Shown in pieces: positions 26,201 through 33,369 of a stretch of DNA of 59,743 bases. The DNA is taken from positions 1 through 59,743 of the forward strand of contig JAFKFG010000020.1 of the NCBI GenBank assembly GCA_017307355.1. Direction: 5' to 3'. The position numbers and the translations under genes were made by a program. Origin of the DNA: Alphaproteobacteria bacterium. Its GTDB lineage: Bacteria > Pseudomonadota > Alphaproteobacteria > Micropepsales > Micropepsaceae. The notes below the pieces were generated by a model. It made no database searches and had not been told where the DNA came from. It saw only the letters and a list, made by a program, of their open reading frames with translations. Position 1 is the first letter of the stretch. Every line of letters begins with the position of its first letter.

Positions 26201-26928
26201 CAATCGGCGCTTTCGGGAACGTCGGTCTGTTCGCCCCATGTCTGAGGTGAGGATGGAGGCAGATCGCAATACCAGTCGTAAAAGCTGAGGCACACTCCGC
26301 CCAGAAGCGACAGATAGCGGGTGCCCGCCGCGTAAGAAACCATGGACATGGCGGGGATCGGCGAGAAGCCGGCAATCCGGTCCGGACCATGCTTGCGAAT
26401 CGTGAAGACATTGGCAGCAGCGATGATTTCGTTCGCTTCGTCCCAGGAAAGGCGGACGAAACCTCCAAGGCCACGCCGCGACGTATAGGATTTGCGCTTT
26501 TCGGCATCGCCGACGATCGAAGCCCAGGCGTCGACCGGATTCATGGTCTTCCGCGCTTCGCGCCAGAGCCGGACGAGCACGGCACGAGCCATGGGATGTT
26601 TCAAGCGATTGCCGCTGTAGAGATACCAGGAGTAGCTTGCACCGCGGGAACAGCCGCGAGGCTCATGGTTTGGCAGCTCGGGCCGCGTACGGGGGTAATC
26701 GGTCTGCTGTGTTTCCCAGGTAACGATGCCGCCCTTCACATAGATCTTCCAGCTGCAAGAACCTGTGCAGTTGACGCCATGCGTGGAGCGAACAATTTTA
26801 TCGTGTGACCAGCGCTGGCGATACCCGTTCTCCCATTGCCGGTCTTCGCGCGTGGTTACGCCGTGCCCGCCGGAAAAACTGCCTTCGTATTTCCGAAAGA
26901 ATGTGAGGCGATCGAGAAATTGACTCAC
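23200..26928 (-). CDS. narG: Respiratory nitrate reductase alpha subunit
   Basis: A 1242-aa molybdopterin enzyme reducing nitrate to nitrite in the cytoplasm. The FS0 cluster ligands H50, C54, C58 and C93 match E. coli NarG (H49, C53, C57, C92). The molybdenum-ligand segment SFYDWYCDLPPSSPQTWGEQ (about residue 220) contains the conserved Asp. Length equals the family norm. It follows narK with a 4-bp overlap, so transcription comes from the Fnr-box promoter upstream of narK. Confidence 0.98.
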   Translation of the reverse strand: MSQFLDRLTFFRKYEGSFSGGHGVTTREDRQWENGYRQRWSHDKIVRSTHGVNCTGSCSWKIYVKGGIVTWETQQTDYPRTRPELPNHEPRGCSRGASYSWYLYSGNRLKHPMARAVLVRLWREARKTMNPVDAWASIVGDAEKRKSYTSRRGLGGFVRLSWDEANEIIAAANVFTIRKHGPDRIAGFSPIPAMSMVSYAAGTRYLSLLGGVCLSFYDWYCDLPPSSPQTWGEQTDVPESADWYNAGFLLLWGSNVPQTRTPDAHFYTEARYRGAKSVVITPDYSEAAKFGDLWLHPKQGTDSALAMAFGHVILKEFHVDRKVPYFTDYCRKYSDMPFLVLLKNENGRYVPERFLRAGDFEGNLGEGNNPEWKPVAIDELTDKVVVPQGSIGFRWGEKGGWNLEERAGEEAVSLALSTLEKRDAVLPVAFPYFGGVAHDHFTGTDHDEVLLRNIPTRRMKLAGGEVHVATVFDLLCGNYGVDRGLGGDNVAKSYDDDVPYTPAWQERITGVKPDLVVSVARAFAGNAEKTKGKSMVIVGAGINHWYHMDMTYRAIINMLVMCGCVGQEGGGWSHYVGQEKLRPQTGWTPLAFALDWARPPRHMNATSYWYAHSDQWRYETLGIDEILSPLADKERWKGSMIDFNVRAERMGWLPSAPQLETNPLDVAKAAEAAGKDPVDFARDEIAARRLKLSCEDPDNPVNWPRNLFVWRSNILGSSGKGHEYFLKHLLGTSHGVQGKDLGETASMQPREVIWRDEAPEGKLDLLVTLDFRMSTTCVYSDIVLPTATWYEKNDLNTSDMHPFIHPLSAAVDPAWESRSDWEIYRELARHFSDIAKGVLGKEKDLVLLPMQHDSPGELAQAIDVKEWSKGEVAPIPGKTMAQIHVVERDYPNVYKRFTALGPLMTSIGNGGKGIAWKTQHEVELLGKLNGVVTEDGPSKGLPRIETDIDATEVILSLAPETNGEVAMKAWAALSEFTGREHGHLAEAKEDEKIRYRDIQAQPRKIISSPTWSGIESEKVCYNAGYTNVHELIPWRTLTGRQQLFQDHPWMSAFGEQMAVYRPPIDTKTIKPIIDLKGNGHPQLVLNFITPHQKWGIHSTYTDNLLMLTLSRGGPIVWISEIDAKAAGIEDNDWIEAYNLNGALVARAVVSQRVPQGMVLMYHAQEKIVNVPGSEVTGLRGGIHNSVTRTVIKPTHMIGGYAQQSYGFNYYGTVGSNRDEFVIVRKQAKVDWMEEPMPAKESV

Positions 26929-28289
26929 TTAGAACTCCTCTCACTGTCGGGACCGGCAAGAATGCCATTTGGCCTGTTAAGTTCAGCCATTTCGGGAAGG
27001 GCGGGTAACGTATGAAGAGCGCGAATCTTGCTGTGTTCCATCAACCGGATGGCGCCATGCATCCAGGCAAGAGCCAGGCTGACCAGAACGAACAGGAGCA
27101 TGAAGCAGCTGGTCCACACACCGACCAGATCGTTCATTACGCCGAACGTGATGGGCAGAAAGAAGCCGCCAAGGCCGCCGATCGCGCCAACCAGGCCGCC
27201 GACGGCACCAACATGTTCCGGATAATAGACGGGAATATGTTTATAGACCGCAGCCATGCCGATCGCCATGAAGAAGCCAAGCACGATCGTCAGGATCACG
27301 AAGCTTGACAGCGTGATGCCGAACGAGAACGCGATCGGACCTCGAATGCCATGCACGACATAGTCGGTCGCGGGATACGAAAGAATAAAGCACGCGATGC
27401 TTGAGACGATGAAAGTCAAATACATGACCGTGCGCGCACCGATGCGGTCTGCCACCCAGCCGCCCAAAGCTCTGAAAGCAGCGGCCGGCAATGCGAAGGC
27501 GGTCGTGAGAAGGCCCGCTTTGGCGAGCGTTAAGCCGTACATGCCCATATAATAGCGGGGGAGCCAACTGGCCAAAGCCACGAATGCCCCAAAGACGAAA
27601 AAATAATAGAGCGAAAATCTCCAGACCTGCAGCTTGCCCAGGGGCGCCAGCTGCTCGCTTAGACTCTTTGTCTTGACCGTCCCTGACGTACGAGCAGCGG
27701 TCACCGGGTCGTCTTGGCTCAGGACGTAGAAGAGAATTCCACCCAGAGCCAGAACAGCCGCATACACCTGGACGGTTTCGCGCCAGCCGATCGCCTCGAC
27801 CAGCAGCGGCGCCCCAAAGGTCGTGACGGCCGTTCCAATGGTACCGGCGCCAAAGATGCCCAAGGCGGTTCCCTGGCGGCTCCGATCGAACCATTTTGAA
27901 ACATAGGAGACACCGACCGCGAAAGAACCGCCCGCAAATCCAAGACCAAGCGCCGCCAGCAAAAACATCGCCAGATTGGAAACAATTGAGACGGAGTATA
28001 CGGCGATGGCCGTCAGCAGCATCAGCAGCGAGAATACCGGGCGCCCGCCAAACTTGTCGCTGATAAGGCCCAGAAAGAAGCGACTCAGTGCACCCGTCAA
28101 TACCGGCGTCGCGACGAGAAGGCCAAATTCGGAATCATCAAGGGCAAGCTCCTGCTTGATCTTGACTCCGATGATCGAAAATAGCGTCCACACCGCAAAG
28201 CATATGGTGAAGGCGGCGGTGGAGAGTATCAGGGCCCTATAGGGTGCGCCGCTCGCTTGCTTGCCCCTATCCCTCGCCATCAATCTCAC
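26925..28289 (-). CDS. narK: Nitrate/nitrite transporter, MFS
   Basis: A 454-aa major facilitator with 12 helices and the nitrate-signature glycine-rich runs: GLGFAGGSFAVGVSYVSKWF in helix 5 and GAVGGLVGAIGGLGGFFLPI (helix 11; both split at the 20-residue limit). Arginines typical of nitrate binding sit in helices 2 and 8. It imports nitrate and/or exports nitrite for NarG. It is single rather than a NarK1-NarK2 fusion. The promoter holds an exact Fnr box shared with the divergent regulator gene. Confidence 0.93.
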   Translation of the reverse strand: MRLMARDRGKQASGAPYRALILSTAAFTICFAVWTLFSIIGVKIKQELALDDSEFGLLVATPVLTGALSRFFLGLISDKFGGRPVFSLLMLLTAIAVYSVSIVSNLAMFLLAALGLGFAGGSFAVGVSYVSKWFDRSRQGTALGIFGAGTIGTAVTTFGAPLLVEAIGWRETVQVYAAVLALGGILFYVLSQDDPVTAARTSGTVKTKSLSEQLAPLGKLQVWRFSLYYFFVFGAFVALASWLPRYYMGMYGLTLAKAGLLTTAFALPAAAFRALGGWVADRIGARTVMYLTFIVSSIACFILSYPATDYVVHGIRGPIAFSFGITLSSFVILTIVLGFFMAIGMAAVYKHIPVYYPEHVGAVGGLVGAIGGLGGFFLPITFGVMNDLVGVWTSCFMLLFVLVSLALAWMHGAIRLMEHSKIRALHTLPALPEMAELNRPNGILAGPDSERSSK

Positions 28290-28341
28290 GCCCCACCTTG
28301 CCGATCCGGGGAGAGATTATTGCTCTGGGACAAGCACGTCC

Positions 28342-28355
28342 TTGATCTAGATCAA
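28342..28355. promoter_or_regulatory. Perfect Fnr box between narK and the Dnr-like regulator
   Basis: TTGATCTAGATCAA is an exact, fully symmetric Fnr site, 53 bp upstream of the narK start and 54 bp before the regulator ATG at 28409. It is well placed to activate the nar operon and possibly the divergent gene. Confidence 0.8.
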
Positions 28356-28408
28356 GGACAGGCGATCGGCGGCCCCCGATCTTGCAAAGATCAAAGCCGG
28401 GACGACGA

Positions 28409-29119
28409 ATGCATTTGAACACTGCCCTGCGTCAGGTTCTTCCAGGATTACCCGCGCGACTGGCGGACCGGCTCGCCGCGGTGTCCGGACAGCAGCGAAT
28501 CGGCAAAGGATCTTTCCTTTTCCGGCAAGGAGAAAGTCCACAATTTGTCTATGGACTAATCGAAGGGCGGATATCCCTGGTCACTGAAGCCCCTGGGGAA
28601 GAATCAATTGCCGAGTTCGTGGAGCCGGGCGATGTGATTCTGCTCCCCCCGAGTTTGCTTAACCTGCCCTACATGGTCAGCGCCAAAGCCGTGACGGATT
28701 TACGCGTGGTCATGATACCGGCGGCGGATTTCCGACAGCTTTCGGAAAAGGTGCTGCCACTCGCGGTGCTCGTAAGTCGAATAATTGCAAGGCAATGGCG
28801 ACTTCTGCTCGGCCATCTGACGCGAACAAAAACGCAAAATGTGGCGGCACGGCTCACGCAATATCTGATCGACAATGCGGGCACCGACACGGGCCGCGCC
28901 CAATTTGCACTGCGAGGCACCAAAAAAGACTTGGCCGCGCATCTCGGCGTAACGCCGGCCACTTTGTCGCGATCGCTCAAGCGTCTCGAACAGTTGGGTG
29001 TGGCGACGTCGCGGTCGGAGGTTCAAATCGAAAATGTTGCCAGATTGAAACGCTCGATCCGGACACGCACCGGCCGGACCTATAAGCGAACCCGCCATGC
29101 CAAAATTGCGCGCCCTTAA
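28409..29119 (+). CDS. Crp/Fnr-family regulator without cysteines (Dnr/NnrR-like)
   Basis: A 236-aa Crp/Fnr protein. It contains no cysteine at all, so it cannot hold the Fnr Fe-S cluster. The sensory beta-roll and dimer helix are followed by a helix-turn-helix near residues 170-195, TKKDLAAHLGVTPATLSRSL, with an SR pair like Dnr/NnrR regulators that respond to nitric oxide through heme. The basic C-terminal tail (RTRTGRTYKRTRHAK) is unusual. The ATG at 28409 is used; a TTG nine codons earlier is possible. It overlaps the porin gene downstream by 23 bp. A NO- or nitrite-sensing role is inferred. Confidence 0.8.
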   Translation: MHLNTALRQVLPGLPARLADRLAAVSGQQRIGKGSFLFRQGESPQFVYGLIEGRISLVTEAPGEESIAEFVEPGDVILLPPSLLNLPYMVSAKAVTDLRVVMIPAADFRQLSEKVLPLAVLVSRIIARQWRLLLGHLTRTKTQNVAARLTQYLIDNAGTDTGRAQFALRGTKKDLAAHLGVTPATLSRSLKRLEQLGVATSRSEVQIENVARLKRSIRTRTGRTYKRTRHAKIARP

Positions 29120-30335
29120 CCGGCTATCCATATTGATCGCCGGAGCGGCTCTTCAGACACTGTCGATAACCGCCGTCCATGCCGAGGCCGTCGCCAACTT
29201 CCTTAGTCAGGGCCACATGCTTCTTGATGCACGCCTTCGCTACGAAAATGTCGGGCAGGCCGGGTTTTCACATGACGCGGAGGCCATGACGGCCCGCGAG
29301 CGGCTCGGGTACGAAACCGCCGAATTCGATTCCTTCAAGGCTCTTTTTGAAGTTCAGGTGACGCAGCACTTATCCGGCGCGTTCAATGACACGATCAATG
29401 GCCACATCGCCTATCCGCAGGTGCCGGATCCTGAGAATTTCAGCCTGAATCGCCTCCAAATCTCCTACTCGGGCTTTCCCGGCCTGACCGCGACTCTAGG
29501 GCGACAGGTGGTCAATCTCGACGATCAGCGGTTCATCGGCGCCAGCGCGTTTCGACAGAACGAGCAGACATTTGACGCCGTGCGCCTGGATTACGGCGGC
29601 ATCCAGGGACTTTCTGCGACATATATCTACATGGATCGCGTAAATCGCGTGTTCGGTGAACGGAGCCAATCAGGCCATTTCAACGGCGATGTGCAGGCGA
29701 TCCACGCAGCTTACGACATCACGGGCGTCGGCAAGCTGACGGGATATGCCTACTTGCTGGACATTGATAACAGCCCCGCTTTATCGACCGCGACTTATGG
29801 CGCGCTGCTGACGGGCACGCAGCCGCTCGACGATACACTCTCGCTTCACTATCAATTGGGTTACGGGCGCCAGACGGGTTATGCCACCAATCCGCGCGAT
29901 TTCGCCCTGGATTATTGGCGCACCGAACTTGGGCTGGAGTATGCGCGCTGGTCGCTTGTTGGGGGCGTGGAATCCCTGGGCGGGGATGGCAAAGGTGGGT
30001 TCCAGACGCCACTCGCGACGCTCCATGCCTTCCAGGGCTACGCCGATGTCTTTCTCACGACTCCGCCGCAGGGTATCGCCGACAGATACGGCAAATTGGC
30101 GTATCAGGCGGATTTGCAACTTCTCGACGCCCAACGGCGCATCACTTTCGCCGCCTGGTATCACGACTTCGATGCTGCTCATGGTTCCGGCAGCGAAGGC
30201 CACGAAACGGATATCGAAGCGTCGGCCCGCGTGAACGAGCACTGGCGAGTGGATATTGCCTATGCCACTTACGAAGGGACCGCATCTTTCGCCAGCAGAC
30301 ACAAGACTTGGCTGGCTCTCACGACGAATTTTTAG
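29097..30335 (+). CDS. Outer-membrane porin, alginate-export-like family
   Basis: A 412-aa beta-barrel protein. A signal peptide (MPKLRALNRLSILIAGAALQ, cleavage near AVHAE) is followed by alternating strands such as LDARLRYENVGQAGF and LTATLGRQVVNLDDQRFIG, and the chain ends in phenylalanine (LTTNF), the outer-membrane insertion signal. Members of this family are called alginate export porins, but no alginate genes are present; here it is coupled to a NO-type regulator and lies between nar and moeA genes, so a channel for nitrate, nitrite or another anaerobic solute is the likelier role. Confidence 0.8.
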   Translation: MPKLRALNRLSILIAGAALQTLSITAVHAEAVANFLSQGHMLLDARLRYENVGQAGFSHDAEAMTARERLGYETAEFDSFKALFEVQVTQHLSGAFNDTINGHIAYPQVPDPENFSLNRLQISYSGFPGLTATLGRQVVNLDDQRFIGASAFRQNEQTFDAVRLDYGGIQGLSATYIYMDRVNRVFGERSQSGHFNGDVQAIHAAYDITGVGKLTGYAYLLDIDNSPALSTATYGALLTGTQPLDDTLSLHYQLGYGRQTGYATNPRDFALDYWRTELGLEYARWSLVGGVESLGGDGKGGFQTPLATLHAFQGYADVFLTTPPQGIADRYGKLAYQADLQLLDAQRRITFAAWYHDFDAAHGSGSEGHETDIEASARVNEHWRVDIAYATYEGTASFASRHKTWLALTTNF

Positions 30336-30345
30336 GGGCTTCAAA

Positions 30346-31575
30346 ATGGTTGCGCATGAAATTTCGGCCGTCACCGATGCAAAACCCGATCTGATTTCGT
30401 TTGATGACGCTGCAGCCTTAATCTCAAAGGAAGCTCACGCGCTGGGCACGGAATGCATCCCGCTCGAGCACGCCGATGGCCGGATTCTCGCAAATCCGGC
30501 TATTGCGCGACGCTCCTCGCCCCCCACATTGGTATCGGCGATGGACGGCTATGCGGTCCGGGACGCCGATGTCGCACACGGCTCCGTGTCGCTTAAGATT
30601 GCGGGCAAATCCTTTGCCGGCGGCAACTTCAACCAGCCGCTCCTTCCGGGTACCTGCGTCCGGATTTTTACGGGCGCCCCTGCGCCGGCCGGCACGGACC
30701 GCGTCATAATGCAGGAAGATGTGCGGGAGAACGAAGGGTTTGCGATGATCGCAGACGCCGTCACGGGACGGCGGCACCTGCGCCGGCCAGGATCAGATTT
30801 CGCGGAAGGCGATGTTATCGTTCCGGCGCGGTGCCGGCTGACTCCCCAGCATCTTGTCGGCATAGCGGCAGCCGACATTGCAGCGGTCGAGGTTTTTTCC
30901 AAACCCAAGGTTGCGATTCTGTGCTGCGGTGACGAGCTGACCGAACCCGGAAAGCCCAATCGGCCTGCGGGATCCATTCCGGAAAGCATTTCTTTCGGGG
31001 TCTCTGCCCTTATTCGGCGGTGGGGCGGTCAGATCGTGAAGCGTCTACGCTGCAGGGATGACCTGGGCCTGCTCCGGAATGTCGCGACGGATTTGGCGGC
31101 GATCGCCGATGTTGTGATCATCATAGGCGGCGCATCCGTCGGAGAAAGGGACTTTGCCAAACTGGCCTTCGCGCCGTTGGGATTGGAACTGGCATTTTCC
31201 AAAGTGGCCATTAAGCCTGGAAAGCCGGTCTGGTTCGGGCGCGCGGGCAAGACGCTGGTGGTCGGCCTGCCTGGAAATCCTTCTTCGGCACTTGTGACGG
31301 CACGGCTCTTTGTCGTCCCATTGATAGCGGGCTTGTCCGGCGGAAGGAGCAATGAAGCCCTGGATTTCCAGATGATGCGAACCAGTGTCGCCATCGAATG
31401 CTGCCCGGATCGCGACGTCTTTGCCCGGGCCACGCTGAGGGGGCGCTTAGCCATTCCCCTATCCGATCAGGATTCCGCAAGCCAGAAAGCGTTGGCCGCC
31501 GCGACGCATCTGATCCGGCGGCGCCAGACGGCCGCTCCCGGCGCCGAAACACTTGTCGAGACCCTGGTGCTCTGA
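30346..31575 (+). CDS. moeA: Molybdopterin molybdenumtransferase MoeA
   Basis: A 409-aa MoeA. Typical segments are SAMDGYAVRDADVA near residue 65, FTGAPAPAGTDRVIMQED, GDELTEPG, and the C-terminal catalytic part with IIIGGASVGERDF and FSKVAIKPGKPVWFG, then GLPGNPSSALV. It inserts molybdenum into adenylated molybdopterin. The ATG at 30346 follows GGGG and avoids overlap with the porin. It overlaps nnrS (TGATG). Together with mobAB it supplies the nitrate reductase cofactor. Confidence 0.95.
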   Translation: MVAHEISAVTDAKPDLISFDDAAALISKEAHALGTECIPLEHADGRILANPAIARRSSPPTLVSAMDGYAVRDADVAHGSVSLKIAGKSFAGGNFNQPLLPGTCVRIFTGAPAPAGTDRVIMQEDVRENEGFAMIADAVTGRRHLRRPGSDFAEGDVIVPARCRLTPQHLVGIAAADIAAVEVFSKPKVAILCCGDELTEPGKPNRPAGSIPESISFGVSALIRRWGGQIVKRLRCRDDLGLLRNVATDLAAIADVVIIIGGASVGERDFAKLAFAPLGLELAFSKVAIKPGKPVWFGRAGKTLVVGLPGNPSSALVTARLFVVPLIAGLSGGRSNEALDFQMMRTSVAIECCPDRDVFARATLRGRLAIPLSDQDSASQKALAAATHLIRRRQTAAPGAETLVETLVL

Positions 31576-32792
31576 TGATCAGGGCCGCAGATCACTCCGC
31601 ACTCACTGGCGGGCCCCGGAAAATTGCTTTGTTCGCCTACGGCTTCCGGCCGTTTTTCCTGCTCGCCGCGCTCGATGCAATTGCCAATATGATCATCTGG
31701 CTGGTTGCATTCCTGAATCCGCGCCTATGGCCGGATCGAGCCGGTCCGGCGATGTACTGGCATGCGCATGAAATGCTTTTCGGCTTTGTCGCGGCTGCCA
31801 TTGCCGGATTTCTGCTTACTGCCGTTCCTGGCTGGACCGGCCGGAAGTCCTATGCCGGGATACCACTATATTCCATGACCGGGCTTTGGCTGGCGGGAAG
31901 GATCGCAATGGCGCCTTGGCCTTCATCCGTTGCCTTGGCAACCAGCCTGGTCGATCTCGCCTTCTTTCCGGCTCTCGTCGTGGCAGTGGCGCCCACGCTG
32001 ATAAAAGCACGCAAATTCCGCAATCTCCCCTTCATCGGGCTACTTGCTCTTCTTTTTCTCGCAAATCTTTGCTTCCATTTGGGCCGGCTGGGGTTGCTGA
32101 ATGTTGGAGAGCATATTGGACTAGCAATCGCCATCGATATCATCCTGATTCTGATAACGGTGGTCGGGGGACGCATTATTCCAGCTTTCACGCGTAGCGG
32201 CTTGGCTCGCCCTGGCGCGGCGGTGGACATCCAATCGCGCAAATGGCTCGAGATCGCATCTACCGTTTCAATTCTGGCGGTGCTTGCGGGAGACATTGCC
32301 GCACCACTGTCCCAGATCAATGGCTTGATAGCGCTCGCGGCAGCGCTGATCCACGCCCTGCGCCTTGGGCAATGGGAAGGTCATCGGACATTGCGGAATC
32401 CCTTGGTCTGGATTCTTCATCTCGGGTATCTGTGGCTTGTGCTTGGCCTCCTGTTGAAAGCCGCTTGGCTTCTTGCCGCCCCGCCATGGTCCGATAAATG
32501 GATCCACGCCCTTACAGCCGGCGCGTTCACGACGATGATTCTGGCGGTCATGACGCGCGCTTCTCTTGGGCATACCGGGCGGACCTTGATTGCGCCGCGC
32601 CCCGTTGCGGTTTGCTACATGTTGATTTCATTGGCTGCGCTGGTCCGCGTGCTCGGTCCCTCAGCTTTGTCCGTTTCCTATAATTGGATTGTTCTCGCAT
32701 CCGGATCCATCTGGATTGGCGCGTTTGGACTCTTTCTTTGGATATTCTTCCCTATCCTCGTTCGCCCGCGAATAGATGGGAAGCCGGGATAG
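31575..32792 (+). CDS. nnrS: NnrS family membrane protein
   Basis: A 405-aa protein with about 12 helices. The family signatures FAYGFRPFFLLAALDA near residue 20 and AMYWHAHEMLFGF near residue 57 are clear, as are the later GGRIIPAFT and FTTMILAVMTRASLGHTGR. NnrS is a heme-copper protein that relieves nitric oxide stress, protecting the cell from iron complexes formed with NO. It is coupled to moeA upstream; downstream, 278 bp with an NsrR-like box separate it from the DUF2249 operon. Confidence 0.9.
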   Translation: MIRAADHSALTGGPRKIALFAYGFRPFFLLAALDAIANMIIWLVAFLNPRLWPDRAGPAMYWHAHEMLFGFVAAAIAGFLLTAVPGWTGRKSYAGIPLYSMTGLWLAGRIAMAPWPSSVALATSLVDLAFFPALVVAVAPTLIKARKFRNLPFIGLLALLFLANLCFHLGRLGLLNVGEHIGLAIAIDIILILITVVGGRIIPAFTRSGLARPGAAVDIQSRKWLEIASTVSILAVLAGDIAAPLSQINGLIALAAALIHALRLGQWEGHRTLRNPLVWILHLGYLWLVLGLLLKAAWLLAAPPWSDKWIHALTAGAFTTMILAVMTRASLGHTGRTLIAPRPVAVCYMLISLAALVRVLGPSALSVSYNWIVLASGSIWIGAFGLFLWIFFPILVRPRIDGKPG

Positions 32793-32985
32793 GCAAATCG
32801 TGGGTTCGACCATGTCGGCAGGATTTGAGTGCTGCATTTCGATACCCCGCCACTTACCTACGGACCCATCCAGGAACAATGCGTTCCTCGGCCATACTCC
32901 TGCGAGCGACAGCGCCCGGTACACGTCCATGGCTCGCCCGTGGCGGTTACAGCCGTGCGACCATCATGCACAGCAATCCTTCTAA

Positions 32986-33008
32986 AAGAAGTATTGACTA
33001 TACATCTT
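32986..33008. promoter_or_regulatory. NsrR-like operator upstream of the first DUF2249 operon
   Basis: A 23-bp imperfect dyad with arms AAGAAGTAT and ATACATCTT closely resembles the NsrR pattern (AAGATG-rich arms with an AT spacer). A wider repeat, CTTCTAAAAGA / TCTTTAAGAAG, extends it to 32979-33015. It lies about 63 bp before the ATG at 33071. The same architecture precedes the second DUF2249 copy. Confidence 0.6.
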
Positions 33009-33070
33009 TAAGAAGGAAGACTTATCGAGACACGGCAATCGGAGAATTTTTCTAACCAAGGAGTGTTGCG

Positions 33071-33319
33071 ATGACTCAATCCCACGTCGAGATAGTTGAT
33101 GTCCGAAGCCTGGTGCCAGCTCAGCGTCACGCAAAAATTTTCAACCTTGTGGACGCGTTGAAGCCGGGCACGTCTTTCATTCTGGTCAACGACCACGATC
33201 CCAAGCCGCTCTATTACCAGCTTGAGGCCGAACACCCCCGCCAGTTCTCGTGGCTCTATATTCAGCAAGGCCCCGCCGTGTGGCGCGTGGAGATCGGCAG
33301 GCTCGCGAAAGCGGCTTGA
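33071..33319 (+). CDS. DUF2249 protein, copy 1
   Basis: An 82-aa soluble DUF2249 protein. It contains DVRSLVPAQRHAKIFNLVDA, then FILVNDHDPKPLYYQL and a closing WRVEIGRLAK. DUF2249 domains resemble SirA/TusA folds and are often found with hemerythrin-like or NO-stress proteins; their chemistry is unsettled. The product differs from copy 2 (50481-50729) at only 8 of 82 residues. It is the first gene of the operon after the NsrR-like box, and a strong GC hairpin follows it. Confidence 0.85.
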   Translation: MTQSHVEIVDVRSLVPAQRHAKIFNLVDALKPGTSFILVNDHDPKPLYYQLEAEHPRQFSWLYIQQGPAVWRVEIGRLAKAA

Positions 33320-33324
33320 TCCAT

Positions 33325-33352
33325 CATGGCGGCGCCATCCGGCGCCGCCATG
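33325..33352 (+). repeat. Intercistronic hairpin after DUF2249 copy 1
   Basis: CATGGCGGCGCC and its exact complement flank ATCC: a 12-bp perfect stem with a 4-nt loop and no T-tract, between the DUF2249 gene and the membrane protein. A shorter version is kept at 50739-50759. It may tune relative expression or protect the first cistron's mRNA. Confidence 0.65.
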
Positions 33353-33369
33353 CCTTGGGAGGCATCCCT

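Noticed and set aside
29097..30335. Annotation as an alginate exporter
   Set aside because: No alginate synthesis genes are present; the family name does not define the solute here.
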